Assembly: GCF_023516435.1 (NCBI RefSeq)
Contig: NZ_CP097332.1
Span: 1,488,001-1,552,000 of the forward strand
Length of the DNA: 64,000 bases
Direction of reading: 5' to 3'
DNA from: Jatrophihabitans telluris
Lineage (GTDB): Bacteria; Actinomycetota; Actinomycetes; Mycobacteriales; Jatrophihabitantaceae
In this document: positions 34,382 to 43,020 of the stretch, piece by piece
How the letters are laid out: each line of letters begins with the position of its first letter
How positions within the stretch are numbered: position 1 is the first letter of the stretch
Position numbers and translations under genes: made by a program
Notes under the pieces: generated by a model
Told to the model about the DNA's origin: nothing
Database searches by the model: none
The model's input: only the letters and a program-made list of their open reading frames with translations

Positions 34382-34517
34382 GGTGTCCCCCAGGTGGTGC
34401 GGCGGCGAACGACACGTGAGGCGGGTGACTCCCACCGCTCGGATCGCTCGTCCCGATCCTAGGACGGCCCACTGACAATGCGAGGCAGTTTGCGGACCCA
34501 GCGGGGCCGCACCGGCT

Positions 34518-34793
34518 TCAGGCGGCCAGCAAGTTCTCCAGCTCGGCTACGAAACGCGCCCGCTGGTTGCCGTCAGCGGCACCCGGTACCGCGGGCAGCG
34601 GTTCGGCGCCGGCAAGTTGGGCGAATTGTTCCAGGGCGCGGAAAACCTTCTGTCCCCGAGGCAGCCGCCACTGCTGGCCGGCATCGACGATGCCGTACAG
34701 GTCGAGTTCTGGATTGGCCGCCCGCACGTCGGCAACCGCCCGCCCCAATTGCATCAGCAGGTCCTCGGCGGGGGCGAGCAGCTCGGTCGTCAT
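34518..34793 (-). CDS. Small conserved-looking hypothetical protein
   Basis: A 91-residue acidic protein of unknown family, predicted mostly helical (TTELLAPAEDLLMQLGRAVAD, FRALEQFAQLAG, RARFVAELENLLAA). ATG 34793 has AAGGA at 7-bp spacing, and third-base GC bias fits a real gene. It lies between the sigma factor and icmF, same strand, with about 110-140 bp on each side, so it may be monocistronic. No signal peptide, membrane segment or cysteine is present. Confidence 0.6.
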   Translation of the reverse strand: MTTELLAPAEDLLMQLGRAVADVRAANPELDLYGIVDAGQQWRLPRGQKVFRALEQFAQLAGAEPLPAVPGAADGNQRARFVAELENLLAA

Positions 34794-34903
34794 GCGCGGT
34801 CCTTCATCGGCGAAAGTCTGACGGCTGTCCGAGTCGTGGGGGATTTAACGACTCGGCCCAGCACATCACCGTTCTGATCGGCCGGTCCGCCCCGAAGCTG
34901 AGC

Positions 34904-37900
34904 TCAGACGTTGCGCCGGTACTGCCCACCAACTTCGAAGAAGGCCTCGGTGATCTGCTGCAGCGAACACACCCGGGCCGCCGCCATCAACTCCACGAAC
35001 AGGTTCTCGTGCCGCGCCGCGGCCTCGCGTAGGCGGGCCAGCGCGTCTTGGGCCACGTCGCGGTGAGCGGTGTGGAAATCGGCCAGCCGGCGCAACTGGG
35101 ACTGCTTTTCCACATCGGTGCCGCGGGCCAGTTCCACGGCGGCCGACTGCTGGTCGGCCGCCGGGTTGAGGAAGGTGTTGACGCCGACGATCGGCAGGCT
35201 GCCGTCGTGCTTTCGGTGTTCGTAGAGCATCGATTCGTCCTGGATCCGGCCTCGCTGATAACCCGTCTCCATGGCGCCGAGCACTCCGCCACGCTCGGTG
35301 AGGCGATCGAACTCCGTGAGCACGGCCTGTTCGACCAACTCGGTCAGCTCCTCGACGATGAACGATCCCTGCAGTGGGTTCTCGTTCTGCGACAGCCCCC
35401 ATTCGCGGTTGATCACCAGCTGGATGGCCAGCGCGCGTCGCACCGATTCGGCCGACGGCGTCGTCACCGCCTCGTCGTAGGCGTTGGTGTGCAGGCTGTT
35501 GCAGTTGTCGTACAACGCGTTGAGAGCCTGCAGCGTCGTGCGGATGTCGTTGAACGCCATCTCCTGGGCGTGCAGTGATCGTCCGGAGGTCTGAACGTGG
35601 TACTTCAGCTTTTGGGACCGTTCGCCGGCTCCGTACCGCTCGCGCATCGCAATCGCCCAGATCCGGCGCGCGACCCGCCCCAGGACCGTGTACTCGGCGT
35701 CCATGCCGTTGGAGAAGAAGAACGACAGGTTCGGGGCGAAGTCATCGATGTTCATCCCGCGGGCCAGGTAGGACTCGACGTAGGTGAAACCGTTGGCCAG
35801 CGTGAAGGCCAGCTGGCTGATCGGGTTCGCCCCGGCTTCGGCGATGTGATAGCCCGAGATGGACACCGAATAGAAGTTGCGCACCTGGTTGGCCACGAAG
35901 TACTCGGCGATATCACCCATCATGCGCAGTGAGAAGTCGGTGGAGAAGATGCAGGTGTTCTGCCCCTGATCCTCCTTGAGGATGTCGGCCTGAACGGTGC
36001 CGCGCACCGTCGAGAGGGTGCGCGCTCGTAGCGCCGCGTCCTCCTCGGGCGACGGCGGCCGCCCCTGGTCCTCGGCGAAGCGTTCGCGCTGCTGGTCGAT
36101 CGCCGCGTTCAGAAAGAAGGCCAGGATGGTCGGCGCCGGCCCGTTGATGGTCATCGACACCGAGGTGCTCGGGTCACACAGGTCGAAGCCTGCGTACAGC
36201 GCCTTCATGTCCTCCAGGGTCGCGATGGAAACACCGGACGTGCCGACCTTGCCGTAGATGTCGGGACGTTCGTCCGGGTCGCGGCCGTAGAGGGTCACCG
36301 AATCGAAGGCGGTGGACAAGCGGTTGGCCGGCTGCCCTTCGGACAGCAGATGGAAGCGCCGATTCGTTCGGAAGGCGTCCCCCTCGCCGGCGAACATCCG
36401 GGCCGGGTCCTCGCCGTCCCGCTTGAACGGGAAAACGCCTGCCGTGTAGGGGAAATATCCGGGCAGGTTCTCCTCGCGCAGGAACCGCAGCAGCGATCCG
36501 TCCTCGCCGTAGCGCGGTAGGGCGACCCGCGGAATGCTGTTTCCGGACAGGGTGGTGCGACGCAGCGGCGTTCGTGATTCGCGGTCGCGGATCGGGACGA
36601 TGAGTTCCTCCCCGCAATAGCGCTCGGCCAGGGAGGGCCATTCGCTCAGCATTCGGCGCGAGTCCTCGCGCAGGCGCGCGTCCGCTTGTGCGATCAGCTG
36701 GTGAAGACCGGCCTCGGGGGCGGAATCGCTTTCGCGGACCAGGGATTCGGCCCGCATGAGTGCCGCCCGGTCGCGGGCCAGTTCGACCTCGGTGTTCGTG
36801 GTGGTGTGGTAGCGGCGGACGGTGTCGGCGATCTCGGCCAGGTAGCGCACCCGGCTCGCCGGGACGGGGACGGTGAGACCGGTGGACACTTTGCCCGTCA
36901 CCGGACTGAGGGTGCCTTCCGCGGTCGCCAGCCCACGTCGAGACAGCTCGTCGCGCAGGTGGAAGTACAGGGCGGTCATACCGTCGTCGTCGAAGCTGGC
37001 CGCGCTGGTGCCGAAGACCGGCATGTCCTGCCACGACTGGCCGAAGGCTTCGCGGTTTCGCACCAACTGGCGCGCGACGTCACGCCGCGCGTCCTCTGAT
37101 CCACGCCGCTCGTACTTGTTGATGGCGACCGCGTCGGCGAAGTCGAGCATGTCGATCTTCTCCAGCTGGGAGGCCGCTCCGAACTCCGCGGTCATCACGT
37201 AGAGCGACAGGTCGCAGTGCGCGACGATCGACGAATCCCCCTGTCCGATACCGGGAGTCTCAATCACGACGAGGTCGTAGCCGGCCGTCCGGCACGCGGC
37301 GATGGCGTCCGGCAAGCAGGACGGAACCGGCACTTCGCTGCCCCTGGTGGACATCGAGCGGAAGTAGACGCGGTCTGTGTGGGAATCCTCGCCGAGGGCG
37401 TTCATCCGGATCCGGTCACCGAGCAGCGCACCGCCGCCCTTGCGCCGGCTCGGATCGATGGCCAGGACGGCGGTGCGGATCTTGTCCTGTTGGTCGGCCC
37501 GCAGCCGCCGGATGAACTCGTCGGTCATCGAGGACTTGCCGGAACCGCCCGTGCCGGTGATGCCGAGTACGACGCTGGGATGCTGCGCCGCGCGCAGTTC
37601 ACTCACCTGGTCCTCGGGCAACCGGCCGGCCTCGATGAGGGAAATAGCTCGTGCGAGCGCGCCGCCGTCGCCGGTGCGGATCCTGGCGACAAGGTCGGGT
37701 TCGGCCGCGGGCAGCGGGTGGTCGCCGGTCTCGATGATGGTGTTGACCATGGCCGCAAGCCCGAGCCGTTGACCGTCCCCGGGCGAGAAGATTCGCGAGA
37801 CACCCGCGGCGTGGAGCAGTTCGATCTCCTCGGCGACGATCGTTCCGCCACCGCCGCCGAAGACGGCGATGTCGCCGGCTCCGCGCTCGCGCAGCCGGTC

Positions 37901-38146
37901 GACCAGGTAACGGAAGTATTCGACGTGACCACCCTGATAGGAACTGATCGCCACCGCCTGCACGTCTTCCTGGATGGCGGCCGTGACGATCTCGTCCACC
38001 GAGCGGTTGTGCCCCAGGTGGATGACCTCGGCGCCCTGCGCCTGCAGGATCCGCCGCATGATGTTGATCGCGGCGTCATGGCCGTCGAAGAGGGCGGCCG
38101 CGGTCAGTACGCGAACCGGGTGGGCGGGCGTGTGCAGGTGGGTCAT
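34904..38146 (-). CDS. icmF: Fused isobutyryl-CoA mutase IcmF (coenzyme B12 dependent)
   Basis: A 1080-residue fusion. Residues 10-145 are the B12-binding domain, with the cobalt-ligating H23 in LFDGHDAA. About 190-430 is the MeaB-like G-protein chaperone (Walker A GTGGSGKSS; ETPGIGQGDSS). A linker of about 90 residues precedes the substrate TIM barrel (about 530-1080; YTAGVFPFKRDGEDP, YGKVGTSGVSIATLEDMKALY). The FPFKR stretch and Q in GQNTCIF match the IcmF pattern rather than methylmalonyl-CoA mutase. It interconverts isobutyryl-CoA and n-butyryl-CoA, serving valine and branched fatty-acid metabolism. ATG 38146 has AGGAG at 7 bp. Two palindromic operators lie just upstream at 38182-38217. 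Confidence 0.95.
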   Translation of the reverse strand: MTHLHTPAHPVRVLTAAALFDGHDAAINIMRRILQAQGAEVIHLGHNRSVDEIVTAAIQEDVQAVAISSYQGGHVEYFRYLVDRLRERGAGDIAVFGGGGGTIVAEEIELLHAAGVSRIFSPGDGQRLGLAAMVNTIIETGDHPLPAAEPDLVARIRTGDGGALARAISLIEAGRLPEDQVSELRAAQHPSVVLGITGTGGSGKSSMTDEFIRRLRADQQDKIRTAVLAIDPSRRKGGGALLGDRIRMNALGEDSHTDRVYFRSMSTRGSEVPVPSCLPDAIAACRTAGYDLVVIETPGIGQGDSSIVAHCDLSLYVMTAEFGAASQLEKIDMLDFADAVAINKYERRGSEDARRDVARQLVRNREAFGQSWQDMPVFGTSAASFDDDGMTALYFHLRDELSRRGLATAEGTLSPVTGKVSTGLTVPVPASRVRYLAEIADTVRRYHTTTNTEVELARDRAALMRAESLVRESDSAPEAGLHQLIAQADARLREDSRRMLSEWPSLAERYCGEELIVPIRDRESRTPLRRTTLSGNSIPRVALPRYGEDGSLLRFLREENLPGYFPYTAGVFPFKRDGEDPARMFAGEGDAFRTNRRFHLLSEGQPANRLSTAFDSVTLYGRDPDERPDIYGKVGTSGVSIATLEDMKALYAGFDLCDPSTSVSMTINGPAPTILAFFLNAAIDQQRERFAEDQGRPPSPEEDAALRARTLSTVRGTVQADILKEDQGQNTCIFSTDFSLRMMGDIAEYFVANQVRNFYSVSISGYHIAEAGANPISQLAFTLANGFTYVESYLARGMNIDDFAPNLSFFFSNGMDAEYTVLGRVARRIWAIAMRERYGAGERSQKLKYHVQTSGRSLHAQEMAFNDIRTTLQALNALYDNCNSLHTNAYDEAVTTPSAESVRRALAIQLVINREWGLSQNENPLQGSFIVEELTELVEQAVLTEFDRLTERGGVLGAMETGYQRGRIQDESMLYEHRKHDGSLPIVGVNTFLNPAADQQSAAVELARGTDVEKQSQLRRLADFHTAHRDVAQDALARLREAAARHENLFVELMAAARVCSLQQITEAFFEVGGQYRRNV

Positions 38147-38181
38147 GCAGAACTCCTGAACCGGGACGGGGACACGAAAGT

Positions 38182-38217
38182 ACTAGGACGTCCCAGTTGA
38201 TAATAGGACGTCCTAGT
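38182..38217. promoter_or_regulatory. Paired palindromic operators upstream of icmF
   Basis: TAGGACGTCCCA (38184-38195) and TAGGACGTCCTA (38204-38215) each carry the palindrome GGACGTCC, with centres exactly 20 bp apart, two turns of the helix. The outer arms ACTAGGACGTCC (38182-38193) and GGACGTCCTAGT (38206-38217) are perfect inverted copies. AT-rich sequence lies between and around them. This is the form expected of a TetR-type regulator binding as two dimers on one face. No regulator gene is adjacent, so the binding protein is unknown. Confidence 0.85.
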
Positions 38218-38231
38218 AATTTCCGCGAAAT

Positions 38232-39047
38232 CTAGTGTGCGAGGGCACGTGCGAGGATGTCGACGATCCGCTCGCGCGCGCCGAGCAGGGACGGTCCGTA
38301 CCAGGTCAGGCAGCGGCCGTCGATGAGGGCGGCGGGCAGCCCCGCAAAGGCTTCGGGGCCATCGCTCGCGCTGAACGGATAGGGCTCGTCCGGCAGGAGC
38401 ACCACCTCCGCCCCGCCGGCCCGCACCGCGGAGTGTTCGACCTGGGGGTAGCGGGCCGAACCTCGTCCGGAGGACGCTTCCGCGGGGTCCGTCTCCTGAT
38501 CGAACACGTTGCGGGCGCCGAGCCGGGTCAGCAAGGACGACGTGAATGTGCGCGGGCCGACGACCATCCACGGATCTCGCCAGATCGGGACCGCGACCCG
38601 GACCCACGGATCGGTGTCCGGCCCACGCCACTCGGCCCGGGCTTCCGGCAGCCAGGTCGGCTCCGGTCGCTGCAGGGCAATCGTGAACAGGCGGGCGAGG
38701 GAGGCCATGGCCTCGTCGATGGACTCGATGGCCGTGACCCACACGTCCAGACCCTGGGCGCGCATCCGGCGCACATCCAGTTCGCGATTCTCTTCCTGGT
38801 TGGCGATCACCAGATCGGGGCGCAGGCCGGCGATGCGCGCCAGGTCCGGGTTCTTGGTGCCGCGGATGCGCGTGACGTCCAGGCCCGCTGGCTGGGTGCA
38901 CCAGTCAGTGGCGCCGACCAGTACCTCCGGGGCGGTCGAGGCGATCGCCTCGGTCAGTGACGGCACCAGGCTCACCACGCGCCGGACCTGTCGGCCCTGG
39001 GATGGGTGGGACAACGGATGACCGAGGTCGTCACTGGGAGCGGGCAC
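38232..39047 (-). CDS. Cytosolic BtuF-like helical-backbone metal receptor
   Basis: A 271-residue protein with the two lobes joined by a long helix typical of BtuF/FhuD-type receptors: VVSLVPSLTEAIAS, LVGATDWCTQPAG, TKNPDLARIAGLRPDLVIANQEEN, and a C-terminal lobe with MVVGPRTFTSSLLTRLGARNVF and EVVLLPDEPYPF. The start at 39047 yields no signal peptide or lipobox, unlike true B12-uptake proteins, so it should stay in the cytosol. It lies directly upstream of icmF on the same strand, 85 bp apart across the operator. A role in holding or delivering cobalamin is attractive but inferred. Confidence 0.88.
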   Translation of the reverse strand: MPAPSDDLGHPLSHPSQGRQVRRVVSLVPSLTEAIASTAPEVLVGATDWCTQPAGLDVTRIRGTKNPDLARIAGLRPDLVIANQEENRELDVRRMRAQGLDVWVTAIESIDEAMASLARLFTIALQRPEPTWLPEARAEWRGPDTDPWVRVAVPIWRDPWMVVGPRTFTSSLLTRLGARNVFDQETDPAEASSGRGSARYPQVEHSAVRAGGAEVVLLPDEPYPFSASDGPEAFAGLPAALIDGRCLTWYGPSLLGARERIVDILARALAH

Positions 39048-39081
39048 CGGTCCATAGTCCCGGACGCACCAGTGCTCACCC

Positions 39082-39113
39082 GAGTTTGAATATCCAACTC
39101 AGCCGGGTAGCGT
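39082..39113 (+). promoter_or_regulatory. Probable promoter with overlapping palindromic operator
   Basis: TTGAAT (39086-39091) and TAGCGT (39108-39113) fit -35 and -10 elements with a 16-bp spacer, about 100 bp upstream of the SDR start. GAGTT (39082-39086) and AACTC (39096-39100) are ends of a 19-bp near-perfect palindrome covering the -35, so a bound repressor would block polymerase. The regulator is not identified. Confidence 0.55.
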
Positions 39114-39208
39114 CGTACCGAGCCGGCCGCACCGCCGGCCGTCTGAGCCGATTGCCCAGTGCCTCTCAGCCACCATTTCCTTTCAGCACACATTTCGAGG
39201 AGAGATCG

Positions 39209-39937
39209 ATGACGTTCAACGGATCCGTAGCCCTGGTGACCGGAGCGAACCGCGGCCTCGGACGGGAATTCGTCCGGGCCCTGCAGCGTCGCGGCGTCAG
39301 CAGGATCTACGCCGGTGCCCGTAATCCCGACAGTGTCACCGTGGACAACATCGACGGGGTACGGGTGATCCCGCTGCGCATGGACGTCACCGATCCCGAC
39401 ACGGTCGCGCAGGCAGCCGCCGTCGCCACCGACGTGGACCTGCTGATCAACAACGCCGGCAGTTCGACCGGAAGCCTCGTCGTCACCGGTGATCTGAGCC
39501 AGGTACGCCTGGAGATGGATACCCACTACTACGGAACGCTGACGGTCATCCGAGCCTTCGCGCCGATCCTCGACGCCAACGGTGGCGGCGCGATCGTGAA
39601 CGTGCTCTCGGCGCTGTCGTGGGCCGTGCTGCCCACCACGTCGGCCTACAGTGCGGCCAAGTCGGCCGAGTGGGCGTTGACCAACGCCGTCCGCCAGGAG
39701 CTTGCCGCCCAGGGAACCCAGGTTTCCGCGCTGCACGTCGGCTACATGGACACCGACATGACCGCCCGAATCGATGCGCCCAAATCGCACCCGGCCGTGA
39801 TCGCCGAGTTCGCCCTGGACGCTGTCGAGGCCGGCGAGCTGGAAATCCTCGCCGACGAGACCTCCCGGACGATCAAGCAGGCGTTGTCGGCGCCCATCGA
39901 GGCGATCTACCCACAGTTCTCCGGAGCGCGGGCATAG
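39209..39937 (+). CDS. Short-chain dehydrogenase/reductase
   Basis: A 242-residue SDR. TGANRGLG binds the cofactor, NNAG follows strand 4, and Y147/K151 stand in YSAAK. It resembles the small SDR family often annotated as oxidoreductase with an ALSWAVLPTTSAYSAAKSAEW core. ATG 39209 follows GAGGAGAG; the frame extending to 38957 overlaps the divergent BtuF-like gene and is rejected. It appears to be a single-gene unit with its own promoter. Substrate unknown. Confidence 0.9.
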   Translation: MTFNGSVALVTGANRGLGREFVRALQRRGVSRIYAGARNPDSVTVDNIDGVRVIPLRMDVTDPDTVAQAAAVATDVDLLINNAGSSTGSLVVTGDLSQVRLEMDTHYYGTLTVIRAFAPILDANGGGAIVNVLSALSWAVLPTTSAYSAAKSAEWALTNAVRQELAAQGTQVSALHVGYMDTDMTARIDAPKSHPAVIAEFALDAVEAGELEILADETSRTIKQALSAPIEAIYPQFSGARA

Positions 39938-39947
39938 TCCACACTCA

Positions 39948-39981
39948 CAGCAGGTTTCACCGTAACCGGTGACTTGCTGAG
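39948..39981 (+). promoter_or_regulatory. Hairpin in the leader of the permease operon
   Basis: CAGCA (39948-39952)/TGCTG (39975-39979) and CACCG (39958-39962)/CGGTG (39967-39971) form two stacked stems around a TAAC loop, with a 5-by-3 internal loop. The GAGGGGG ribosome-binding sequence starts at the base of the stem. It could affect translation of the permease or end the upstream SDR transcript. I do not recognise it as a known riboswitch class. Confidence 0.4.
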
Positions 39982-39990
39982 GGGGACGCC

Positions 39991-41490
39991 ATGAGTACGG
40001 TGCGGGAAAGTCATGACCAGGACCGTCCCGGCTCGGGACCGTTCGCAGCGGCCGTGCCCGCCGGGGTCGAGCTAAACGGGATCAACGTCATCGCCGAGTC
40101 CGAACGCAAGGGTCGTCCGCGCGAGCTGTTCTGGCCGTGGTTCGCTTCGAACATCTCGGTCCTCGGCGTCAGCTACGGCGCGTTCGTGCTCGGCTTCGGG
40201 GTGTCCTTCTGGCAGGCCGCTCTCGTCGGGGTGATCGGCATCGTCGCCTCGTTCGCGCTCTGCGGCGTCATCGCGCTTGCCGGACGCCGGGGTTCCGCGC
40301 CGACGATGGTGCTTTCCCGTGCCGCCTTCGGTGTCCGGGGCAACCGCCTGCCGTCGGTGTTGTCATGGGTACTCACGGTCGGTTGGGAGACGGTCCTGGT
40401 CGTGCTGGCCACCCTCGGGACGGCCACGGTATTCGGCCGGCTGGGCTGGAGCCACGGTACGGCGACCAAGATCGTCGCGCTGCTGGTCGTCGCAGCGATC
40501 ACCGTTGCCGCCGGCGTGGCCGGTTTCGATGCGGTCATGAGAATCCAGGCCGTGATCACCGTCGTCACCGGTGTGCTGACGGTCGTGTACATGGTCCTGG
40601 TGGCCCATCACATCCACTGGCACACGGTTTCGTCGGTGCCCACGGGCTCGGCCCAGCACTTCATCGGAGCGCTCGTGTTCGTCATGACCGGATTCGGATT
40701 GGGCTGGGTCAACGCCGCGGCGGACTATTCGCGCTACCTGCCCCGGCGCTCCTCGGCCCGCGGCGTGTTCGGTTGGACCACGCTCGGTGCGGCGATCGGG
40801 CCGGTCGTGCTAATCCTCTTCGGCCTGTTGCTGGCCGGGTCGTCCACCGACCTGTCCACGGCGATCGGCTCCGACCCGATCGGCGCCCTGACCACGATCC
40901 TGCCGACCTGGTTCCTCGTGCCGTTCGCGGTCGTTGCCGTCCTCGGCCTGATCGGCGGTGCGGTCCTGGACATCTACTCATCCGGTCTCGCGCTGCTGAC
41001 CGCAGGACTGCGGATTCCCCGCTATCTGGCGGCCGCCGTCGACGGCGTCATCATGGTCGCCGGAAGTATCTACGTGGTCTTCTTCACCGACAACTTCGTC
41101 TTTCAGTTCCAGGGCTTTCTGATCACGCTCGGCGTGCCGGTGGCGGCGTGGTGCGGCGTCATGCTGGCCGACGTCGCGCTGCGCCGCCGCGACTACGACG
41201 AGTCGGCTCTGTTCGACCCGCGCGGCCGTTACGGCGACATCCAATGGGTACCGATCATCGCCGTGGTGGCGGGCACGGCAATCGGGTGGGGGCTGGTGAC
41301 CAACACCGCCGCCGGCTGGCTGAACTGGCAGGGCTATCTGCTTCGGTTCGGGCTCGGCGGCAAGCAGGGTGACTGGGCCTTCGCCGGCATCGGTGTCCTG
41401 GTGGCCCTGCTGATCGGCCTGATCGTCGGCGTCGCGGTGGCTGTGCGGCGCATCCCGAGCCAGGAGGCGTCGGCGGGATCAACCCGGTGA
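39991..41490 (+). CDS. NCS1-family nucleobase permease (cytosine/purine permease type)
   Basis: A 499-residue membrane protein with about twelve hydrophobic segments. NCS1 features are the N-terminal GINVIAESERKGRPRELF just before TM1, ASNISVLGVSYGAFVLG in TM1, and GWVNAAADYSRYLPRRSS after TM6. The family imports nucleobases, hydantoins, allantoin, nucleosides or vitamins by cation symport. It heads a run of four genes with overlapping or nearly touching ends (39991-43950). GAGGGGG precedes ATG 39991. The imported compound is probably the substrate of the downstream hydrolases. Confidence 0.92.
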   Translation: MSTVRESHDQDRPGSGPFAAAVPAGVELNGINVIAESERKGRPRELFWPWFASNISVLGVSYGAFVLGFGVSFWQAALVGVIGIVASFALCGVIALAGRRGSAPTMVLSRAAFGVRGNRLPSVLSWVLTVGWETVLVVLATLGTATVFGRLGWSHGTATKIVALLVVAAITVAAGVAGFDAVMRIQAVITVVTGVLTVVYMVLVAHHIHWHTVSSVPTGSAQHFIGALVFVMTGFGLGWVNAAADYSRYLPRRSSARGVFGWTTLGAAIGPVVLILFGLLLAGSSTDLSTAIGSDPIGALTTILPTWFLVPFAVVAVLGLIGGAVLDIYSSGLALLTAGLRIPRYLAAAVDGVIMVAGSIYVVFFTDNFVFQFQGFLITLGVPVAAWCGVMLADVALRRRDYDESALFDPRGRYGDIQWVPIIAVVAGTAIGWGLVTNTAAGWLNWQGYLLRFGLGGKQGDWAFAGIGVLVALLIGLIVGVAVAVRRIPSQEASAGSTR

Positions 41491-42026
41491 GCCGCGCCCT
41501 GCTGGTGATCGACATGCAGCAGGTATTCGCCGATCCGGCCAGCCCGTGGTCGACGCCCGGCTTTGCCGCGGTGCTGCCTCGTGTTCGCGAACTGACCGAT
41601 GCCTTCGCCGGACGGACGGTCTACACCCGCTTCGTTGCTCCGGCCGAACCGTGGGGCTCCTGGGTGCCCTACTACCGGCAATGGTCCTTCGCGCTGCGGC
41701 CGCCGGACGCGCAGCTGTGGACGATCGTGCCGGAACTGGCCGTGGGGTCGGCACCGGTTCTGGACGCGCCCACCTTCGGTAAGTGGGGTCCGCAGCTCCA
41801 GCGCCTGCTCGGCGGAGCGGCGGACATCGTGGTAGCCGGGGTGTCCACCGACTGTTGCGTGCTCTCGACGGTGCTCGCTGCTGCCGACGCCGGAGCGCAC
41901 CTGATGGTGGCTGCGGACGCGTGCGCGGGAATGAGCGAAAACGACCACCGGCGAGCGGTCGAGGCGATGGCCCTCTACGCTCCATTGGTAGAGATCGTCA
42001 CGACTGCGGAGGTGCTTGGGGGTTGA
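41487..42026 (+). CDS. Cysteine hydrolase, isochorismatase/nicotinamidase-like
   Basis: A 179-residue isochorismatase-fold enzyme with triad D9 (VIDMQQVF), K99 (TFGKWG) and C124 (TDCCVLST). It is closest in style to cysteine hydrolases acting on amides or carbamates. GTG 41487 overlaps the permease stop, and its own stop overlaps the TTG start of the next gene, so its dose is tied to both. In this setting it may hydrolyse an amide or ureide freed from the imported compound. Confidence 0.9.
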   Translation: MSRALLVIDMQQVFADPASPWSTPGFAAVLPRVRELTDAFAGRTVYTRFVAPAEPWGSWVPYYRQWSFALRPPDAQLWTIVPELAVGSAPVLDAPTFGKWGPQLQRLLGGAADIVVAGVSTDCCVLSTVLAAADAGAHLMVAADACAGMSENDHRRAVEAMALYAPLVEIVTTAEVLGG

Positions 42027-43018
42027 GCAACGAACGCGCGCGGATGGCCCTGTGGGGTCTGGCCATCGGCGACGCGCTGGGAATGCCGACCCAGTCGATG
42101 GCGCGCGAGGACATCAACGGCCGCTTCGGGCCGATCGCCGGGTTCCTCGCCTCCCCGTCCGATCAGCCGATCGCCCCGGGCCGGGTGGCGGGCTCGGTGA
42201 CCGACGACACCGAACAGGCCGTGCTGCTGGGCTATTCGCTCATCGAAGGGCGCGGGCGGATCGACCAGGCCGCCTTCGCCTCAGCACTGATCTCGTGGGA
42301 ACAGGGCATGATCGCCCGCGGCTCGCTCGACCTGCTGGGTCCATCGACCCGCCGGGCGATCGCGGAGCTACGGGCCGGTACCCCCGCCGGTGAGGCGGGT
42401 GCGGCCGGCACGACCAACGGCGCGGCCATGAGAATCACCCCGGTCGGCCTGGCCGCCTCCGCCGATGACCTCAAGGCGCTCGTCGATGTCGTGGTGCAGA
42501 CCAGCGAGTTGACGCACAACACCTCGCCGGCGTTGGCCGCCGCGTCCGCCGTGGCCGCCGCGGTCAGCGTCGGGGTGGCCGGCGGGGCTGTCGACGAGGC
42601 CATCGAGGTGGCCATCGAAGCGGCTGATCTGGGAAGCCGGCGCGGTCGGTGGGTCGCAGGCGGCTCGGTCTCCGAGCGGATCCTGTGGGCGGTGTCGACC
42701 TGTGCGGGCCGCGGTGGTGACGCCCTCGATGAGCTCTACACCATGCTCGGCACCGGATTGGCAGCCAACGAGTCGGTGCCTGCCGCGTTCGGGATCCTCG
42801 CGATGTGCCCGGACGACCCGTGGCGGGCCTGCCGGCTCGCAGCCGGAATCGGTGGAGACACCGACACCATCGCGGCGATTGTCGGTGCGATCGGCGGGGC
42901 GTGTCTGGGCGCATCGGCGTTTCCGGCCTCGGCTCGCGAAACCGTGGCCGCGGTGAACACCTTGGAGCTGGATTCGCTGGCCGACGGGCTTTACGCCCTG
43001 CGGCTGGTCATCGGCTGA
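42023..43018 (+). CDS. ADP-ribosylglycohydrolase-family protein
   Basis: A 331-residue DraG/ARH-fold protein. The two-metal-site motifs are intact: GDALGMP at 16-22, T60-D61-D62-T63-E64, and G277-G278-D279-T280-D281-T282. The family removes N- or O-linked ADP-ribose, but members inside catabolic operons may split simple N-ribosides. TTG 42023 overlaps the preceding stop (TTGA) with GGTGCTTGGGGG upstream; ATG 42044 would lack a ribosome-binding site. It sits between a nucleobase-type permease with amide hydrolase and a PfkB sugar kinase, which argues for a small-molecule riboside substrate rather than a modified protein. Confidence 0.9.
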   Translation: MSNERARMALWGLAIGDALGMPTQSMAREDINGRFGPIAGFLASPSDQPIAPGRVAGSVTDDTEQAVLLGYSLIEGRGRIDQAAFASALISWEQGMIARGSLDLLGPSTRRAIAELRAGTPAGEAGAAGTTNGAAMRITPVGLAASADDLKALVDVVVQTSELTHNTSPALAAASAVAAAVSVGVAGGAVDEAIEVAIEAADLGSRRGRWVAGGSVSERILWAVSTCAGRGGDALDELYTMLGTGLAANESVPAAFGILAMCPDDPWRACRLAAGIGGDTDTIAAIVGAIGGACLGASAFPASARETVAAVNTLELDSLADGLYALRLVIG

Positions 43019-43020
43019 CG

